Source: Bacteroidaceae bacterium
GTDB taxonomy: Bacteria; Bacteroidota; Bacteroidia; Bacteroidales; Bacteroidaceae
Reading direction: 5' to 3'
NCBI GenBank assembly: GCA_017560125.1
Contig: JAFYOS010000001.1
Coordinates: 20,235 to 84,234 of the forward strand
DNA: 64,000 bases
Part shown: piece by piece, positions 59,481-64,000 of the stretch
Layout of the letters: every line of letters begins with the position of its first letter
Position numbering within the stretch: the stretch's first letter is position 1
Made by a program: the position numbers and the translations under genes
Notes under the pieces: generated by a model
Seen by the model: only the letters and a program-made list of their open reading frames with translations
Databases searched by the model: none
What the model was told of the DNA's origin: nothing

Positions 59481-62312
59481 ATGGAAAAACTATTCTTGCT
59501 CGATGCATATGCGCTCATTTACCGCGCATACTACGCTTTCATAAAGAACCCCAGGATAAACTCCAAGGGATTCAACACATCGGCCATATTGGGATTCATA
59601 AACACGCTTGAGGATGTGCTCAAGAAAGAGAACCCCACACACATAGGTATCGCATTCGACCCCAAAGGACCTACATTCCGTCACGAGGCATACAAGGAGT
59701 ACAAGGCCCAGCGCGAAGAGACACCTGAGGTGATAAGGGAGTCGGTACCTGTAATAAAAGAGTTCATAAAAGCCTATAATATCCCCATATTCGAGGTTTC
59801 GGGATTCGAGGCGGACGATGTTATAGGAACACTGGCAAAACAGGCGGAGAAAAGGGGAATAATTACATATATGATGACCCCTGACAAGGACTACGGACAG
59901 CTTGTGTCGGAGACTACTTTCATCTACCGACCGAAATATGGTGACAAGGAGTTTGAGGTGTTGGGCGTCGAGCGCGTGAAGGAGAAGTTCGGTATAAACA
60001 GCACCGGGCAGGTGATAGACCTGCTTGGACTCATGGGCGACTCGAGCGACAACATACCCGGTTGCCCGGGAGTGGGAGAAAAAACTGCACAGAAACTGAT
60101 TGCACAGTTCGGTTCCATTGAAAACATGCTCGACAATACCGGCGAACTAAAAGGTGCGCTCAAGAACAAGGTCGAAGAAAACAAGGAAAAGATTCTGTTC
60201 AGCAAATTCCTTGCTACAATAAAGACCGATGTTCCTATTGAGCTTGACATGGAGTCGCTGAAGAGAGAAACACCGGACGAGGAGAAACTCACTACCCTGC
60301 TCGACTTTTATGAACTTCGCGCTTTGAAGGAAAGAGTGAAGAAGACAAACTTTGCTCCCTCACTTTTTGATGAAGCCCAGCAAAGCGTGACACCCGCAAC
60401 AGCCGTCAACAATAAAAAGGAGACAAAACAGGAGTCTCTCCAAGGCTCTCTCTTTGATTTTTTCCAGGCCGAAGATACGGGCGGTGAAAAAAAATCGAGC
60501 CATTTGACGTTAAAAGAGGTGTCACACACCTATAAACTCATTGAAAATGAGGAAGATATAAGCAATTTAACCATTGCTGTAAAAAATTGCAAAACAATCT
60601 GTTTCGATACGGAAACGACAAGTACCAACGCTCTTGACGCCGAATTGGTAGGAATAAGCCTGTCGACAAAGGAAGGCGAGGCATTTTATGTGACAATGCC
60701 GGCGGACAGGGAGAGTGTTATCAGAAGACTCGAGATCATGCGACCAATCTTCGAAAATGAAGAGAGCGAGAAGGTGGGACAGAACATGAAATACGACATT
60801 ACCGTATTAGCAAATTATGGCATTGATGTAAAGGGCAGACTTTTCGATACCATGATTGCACATTACGTGCTGCAGCCGGAACTTTATCATGGAATGGACT
60901 ACCTTGCCGAAATTTATCTCGGCTATGACACCATAAAGATAGAAGAGCTTATAGGCGAGAAGGGACGGAGCCAGAAGAACATGCGCGATGTCCCGCCGGC
61001 CATCGTGTGCGACTATGCTTGCGAGGATGCAGACGTGACACTCAAACTGAAGAACATTCTGCAGGAAGAACTCAAGAAGGAAGGTATAGAGGAACTGTTC
61101 TATAATATAGAAATGCCACTTGTCCCTGTTCTTGCTTACATGGAACGCAACGGTGCACGTATAGATACCGGCTCACTCAAGGAGACCTCTACCCTGTTCA
61201 GCAAACGCCTTGCCGATATTGAAGAGGAGATATATTCACTTGCCGGAGAACCGTTCAACATCGCATCGCCCAAACAGGTAGGCGATATACTGTTCGGCAA
61301 ACTCAAGATTGTAGAAAAGCCAAAGAAGACAAAGACCGGACAGTTCGTAACATCGGAAGAGGTTCTTGCGCAGTTGCAGAACCGCCACCCTATCGTAAAA
61401 AATATTTTACAATACAGAGGACTAAAAAAACTCCTGAGCACATACGTTGACGCTCTGCCGGCACTTGTCAGCCCCAGAAGCGGAAAGATACACACATCGT
61501 ACAACCAGACGGTAACGGCAACAGGAAGGCTCAGCTCGAGCAACCCGAACCTGCAGAATATTCCCATTCGAGACGAGGACGGCAAAGAGGTACGCAAGGC
61601 TTTCGTTCCCGATGAAGGATGCCTGTTCCTGTCGGTCGACTATTCACAGATAGAATTGCGCATAATGGCCCACCTGAGCGGTGACAGCAATATGATAGAG
61701 GATTTTCGCAGCGGACATGACATTCATGCGGCAACGGCGGCGAAGGTCTACAGGAAACCTATAGGAGAGGTAACGAAGGACGAACGACGCAAGGCAAAGG
61801 TAGCCAATTTCGGCATAATATACGGCATATCGGTATTCGGACTTGCCGAGCGCATGAACGTTGACCGCCGTGAGGCAAAGGAACTCATCGAGAACTATTT
61901 TGCCACATACGGAGGAGTGCAGCAGTATATTGAAAAATGTAAACATGAGGCAAAGGAAAAAGGGTATGTCGAGACCATATTCCACCGCAAGCGCTACCTG
62001 CCTGACATAAACTCGCACAATGCAGTGGTGCGCGGATATGCCGAACGAAATGCCGTCAACGCACCCATACAGGGAAGCGCGGCCGACATAATTAAAGTGG
62101 CCATGATAAACATATACCGCCGCATGAAGGCCGCAAACATGCGTTCAACAATGATTCTGCAGGTACACGACGAACTAAACTTCAACATTGTGCCCAAGGA
62201 GAAGGATGCAATGCTTGCACTCGTTCTGGAGGAGATGCAGAATGCCATAAGCATGAGCGTGCCGCTTGTAGCAGACCACGGATGGGGCAGGAATTGGCTT
62301 GAGGCGCATTAA
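59481..62312 (+). CDS. polA: DNA polymerase I
   Basis: It fills gaps in repair and removes primers. Three domains in 943 residues: the 5'-3' exonuclease/flap domain (LFLLDAYALIYRAYYAF at the start, GDSSDNIPGCPGVGEKTA); the 3'-5' proofreading domain with its metal ligands intact (D376 and E378 in CFDTETT, then VGQNMKYDITVL and YACEDADVTL); and the polymerase domain (DYSQIELRIMAHLSGD as motif A, RRKAKVANFGIIYG as motif B, LQVHDELNF as motif C). Unlike Taq polymerase, proofreading residues are retained. ATG at 59481 is used rather than TTG at 59475. Confidence 0.97.
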   Translation: MEKLFLLDAYALIYRAYYAFIKNPRINSKGFNTSAILGFINTLEDVLKKENPTHIGIAFDPKGPTFRHEAYKEYKAQREETPEVIRESVPVIKEFIKAYNIPIFEVSGFEADDVIGTLAKQAEKRGIITYMMTPDKDYGQLVSETTFIYRPKYGDKEFEVLGVERVKEKFGINSTGQVIDLLGLMGDSSDNIPGCPGVGEKTAQKLIAQFGSIENMLDNTGELKGALKNKVEENKEKILFSKFLATIKTDVPIELDMESLKRETPDEEKLTTLLDFYELRALKERVKKTNFAPSLFDEAQQSVTPATAVNNKKETKQESLQGSLFDFFQAEDTGGEKKSSHLTLKEVSHTYKLIENEEDISNLTIAVKNCKTICFDTETTSTNALDAELVGISLSTKEGEAFYVTMPADRESVIRRLEIMRPIFENEESEKVGQNMKYDITVLANYGIDVKGRLFDTMIAHYVLQPELYHGMDYLAEIYLGYDTIKIEELIGEKGRSQKNMRDVPPAIVCDYACEDADVTLKLKNILQEELKKEGIEELFYNIEMPLVPVLAYMERNGARIDTGSLKETSTLFSKRLADIEEEIYSLAGEPFNIASPKQVGDILFGKLKIVEKPKKTKTGQFVTSEEVLAQLQNRHPIVKNILQYRGLKKLLSTYVDALPALVSPRSGKIHTSYNQTVTATGRLSSSNPNLQNIPIRDEDGKEVRKAFVPDEGCLFLSVDYSQIELRIMAHLSGDSNMIEDFRSGHDIHAATAAKVYRKPIGEVTKDERRKAKVANFGIIYGISVFGLAERMNVDRREAKELIENYFATYGGVQQYIEKCKHEAKEKGYVETIFHRKRYLPDINSHNAVVRGYAERNAVNAPIQGSAADIIKVAMINIYRRMKAANMRSTMILQVHDELNFNIVPKEKDAMLALVLEEMQNAISMSVPLVADHGWGRNWLEAH

Positions 62313-62333
62313 AAACCGCTTTGCTAGTACGAT

Positions 62334-62357
62334 AACAGGAGCCGCACGGTTCCTGTT
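62334..62357 (+). terminator. Terminator-like hairpin after polA
   Basis: AACAGGA pairs with TCCTGTT, extended inward by a G-T pair and CC/GG, followed by GTTATATATAT. It lies 21 bases after the polA stop. Confidence 0.6.
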
Positions 62358-62404
62358 GTTATATATATTGTATCCGCGCATTTCGCAGTACCGATTAAAA
62401 TCAC

Positions 62405-62412
62405 TATCTTCG
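62405..62412 (+). promoter_or_regulatory. Possible -7 box of ychF
   Basis: TATCTTCG, the same variant as before dapB, 42 bases before the ychF ATG. No TTG at the expected distance; TTT at 62381-62383 is closest. Confidence 0.4.
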
Positions 62413-62454
62413 CGCAGAAATTATATATTACGGATAACTAAATAAAGATATTAT

Positions 62455-63558
62455 ATGGCTTTGAAAGCAGGTATTGTTGGCTTACCCAACGTAGGAAAAT
62501 CGACACTTTTCAACTGTCTGTCGAGCGCTAAGGCTCAGGCAGCAAACTTCCCGTTCTGTACAATTGACGCACAGTTGGGACAGATAACCGTACCCGACGA
62601 ACGACTGAACAAGCTGGCCGAACTGGTACACCCCGGACGCATTGTTCCGGCTACGTGCGACATCGTTGACATTGCCGGTCTTGTGAAGGGCGCAAGCAAG
62701 GGTGAAGGACTCGGCAACCAGTTCCTCGGCAATATACGCGAGACCGATGCCATAATACACGTGTTGCGTTGCTTCGACAATGACAACATCGTTCACGTCG
62801 ACGGCTCTGTAAACCCTGTACGTGACAAGGAAATCATTGACCTTGAGCTACAGTTCAAGGACCTTGAAACCATAGAGAACCGCATAAAGCGCGTGGAAAA
62901 ACAGGCGCGTGTAGGCGGTGACAAGATGGCAAAACTGGAGTACGACGTGCTCATGCGCTACAAGGAGGCCCTGGAGGCAGGCAAATCGGCCCGTACAGTG
63001 GTTTTTGACACCGAGGACGAACAGCTTATAGCAAAGAACCTCTTCCTGCTTACATCGAAGCCCGTACTCTATGTGTGCAACGTGGATGATACATCGGCTG
63101 CTAACGGAAACAAGTATGTCGAGGCCGTACGCGAGGCAATAAAGGACGAACATGCCGAACTGCTTATAATATCGGCACAGACCGAGGCTGACATCGCTGA
63201 ACTCGAGAGCTACGAAGAGAAGCAAATGTTCCTGGAGGATATGGGACTTTCGGAATCGGGATGCGACCGCCTTATAAAGGCCATTTATTCACTGCTGAAC
63301 CTGCAGACATTCATCACCGCAGGCGAAATGGAGGTAAAGGCATGGACATTCCGCAAGGGATGGAAAGCTCCGCAGTGTGCAGGTGTAATACATACCGACT
63401 TCGAGAAAGGATTCATACGTGCCGAGGTGATAAAGTACGACGACTACATAAACTATGGTTCCGAAGCTGCCGTGAAAGAGGCCGGAAAGATGGGTGTAGA
63501 GGGCAAGGAATATGTTGTACAGGACGGTGATATAATGCACTTCCGCTTTAACGTGTGA
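62455..63558 (+). CDS. ychF: Ribosome-associated ATPase YchF (Obg family)
   Basis: A P-loop ATPase of the Obg family that binds ribosomes and is linked to stress and translation control. G1 is GLPNVGKST at residues 8-16. NFPFCTIDAQLGQITVPDERL is the switch I region, DIAGLVKGASKGEGLGNQFL is G3/switch II, and NVDD takes the place of NKxD, the change that makes the family ATP-preferring. A coiled helical insert and a C-terminal TGS domain (TFITAGEMEVKAWTFRKG) complete its 367 residues. lgt follows after 5 bases. Confidence 0.97.
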   Translation: MALKAGIVGLPNVGKSTLFNCLSSAKAQAANFPFCTIDAQLGQITVPDERLNKLAELVHPGRIVPATCDIVDIAGLVKGASKGEGLGNQFLGNIRETDAIIHVLRCFDNDNIVHVDGSVNPVRDKEIIDLELQFKDLETIENRIKRVEKQARVGGDKMAKLEYDVLMRYKEALEAGKSARTVVFDTEDEQLIAKNLFLLTSKPVLYVCNVDDTSAANGNKYVEAVREAIKDEHAELLIISAQTEADIAELESYEEKQMFLEDMGLSESGCDRLIKAIYSLLNLQTFITAGEMEVKAWTFRKGWKAPQCAGVIHTDFEKGFIRAEVIKYDDYINYGSEAAVKEAGKMGVEGKEYVVQDGDIMHFRFNV

Positions 63559-63563
63559 CAACC

Positions 63564-64000
63564 ATGGACTTTATAAGCAGTGCCATAGTTTGGGACCCGT
63601 CAATAAGCCCGTTCTCCATATTCGGTTTCGGGGTCAGATACTACTCACTTTGCTGGGTGATTGGCCTTGTAGGGGCTTATTATATTGTAAAGAAACTCTA
63701 CAGGAAAGGTGGTGTCAAGGATGAGCTTTTTGACCCGCTGTTCATGTATTGCTTCATTGGAATACTGGTAGGTGCAAGACTCGGCCACTGCCTGTTCTAC
63801 CAGCCCGAATACTACTTGAACAACCCTGTCGAGATGCTTTTGCCCATCAAGCACACTGCTGAAGGATGGGTGTTCAGCGGTTATGAGGGACTTGCAAGCC
63901 ACGGCGGCACGCTCGGTGTCATAATAGCACTGCTGCTGTACGTGAGGAAGACAAAGCTTACGATGCTGTGGACACTCGACAACATAGCCATTGCAGCCCC
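63564..64000 (+). CDS. lgt: Prolipoprotein diacylglyceryl transferase, 5' part (cut by the window end)
   Basis: It adds diacylglycerol from phosphatidylglycerol to the cysteine of prolipoproteins, the first step of lipoprotein maturation in the inner membrane. The visible 145 codons start MDFISSAIVWDPSISPF and contain GVRYYSLCWVIGLVGAYY (first helix), the GARLGHCLFYQPEYY segment and the signature ASHGGTLGVIIA with the essential histidine. The rest lies beyond base 64000. It probably shares a transcript with ychF. Confidence 0.92.
   Translation, partial: MDFISSAIVWDPSISPFSIFGFGVRYYSLCWVIGLVGAYYIVKKLYRKGGVKDELFDPLFMYCFIGILVGARLGHCLFYQPEYYLNNPVEMLLPIKHTAEGWVFSGYEGLASHGGTLGVIIALLLYVRKTKLTMLWTLDNIAIAA

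Overview
The window is bacterial and most likely Bacteroidales (Bacteroidaceae/Prevotellaceae-like). The evidence is TAnnTTTG-type -7 boxes with an upstream TTG in place of -35/-10 promoters, weak ribosome binding sites, a frdCAB-type quinol:fumarate reductase, NrdD/NrdG, a MetG with KISTS in place of KMSKS and a fused C-terminal tRNA-binding domain, a 653-residue GyrB, and a lipoprotein with a Cys-Ser-Lys-Asp-Asp start. I cannot assign a genus.

The dominant structural fact is a giant perfect inverted repeat. Bases 1-21883 are the reverse complement of 21884-43766 (position x pairs with 43767-x), with no spacer at the centre, and I found no mismatch in any stretch I compared. Every gene from the 5' part of lepB to gyrB is therefore present twice, head to head around a duplicated gyrB upstream region. 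The right arm runs on into unique DNA and holds an intact lepB. The left arm stops inside lepB at base 1. I regard the left arm as most probably a fold-back or assembly artefact. The real locus would then be 21884-64000. A true inverted duplication or a covalently closed hairpin end cannot be excluded from the sequence alone.

Layout of the right arm (mirrored in the left): gyrB and a secreted D-Ala-D-Ala dipeptidase (+); a nitroreductase, nrdG and nrdD (-, anaerobic dNTP synthesis); a 57-residue membrane miniprotein (+); then a long leftward run containing metG, a Wzx-type flippase, three glycosyltransferases, a YfhO-type membrane protein, Xaa-Pro aminopeptidase and a GT-C-type membrane glycosyltransferase. 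That run is a surface-glycan cluster with two housekeeping genes in it. Next, on the plus strand, come a truncated Crp/Fnr-type sensor domain, an OafA-type acyltransferase, dapB and lepB.

Unique part (43767-64000): the rest of lepB and a WbqC-family gene, followed by a degraded duplicate of the WbqC 3' end; a small lipoprotein; the frdCAB operon (-); a GPH-type sugar:cation symporter; mnmG, a perfect 16-bp parS-like palindrome, apt and uvrC; dtd, a MazG-like gene and deoC; a polyprenyl diphosphate synthase (-); polA; ychF; and the start of lgt, cut by the window end. The parS-like site next to mnmG suggests, without proving, proximity to the chromosome origin. No rRNA, tRNA, CRISPR array, transposase or prophage was seen.
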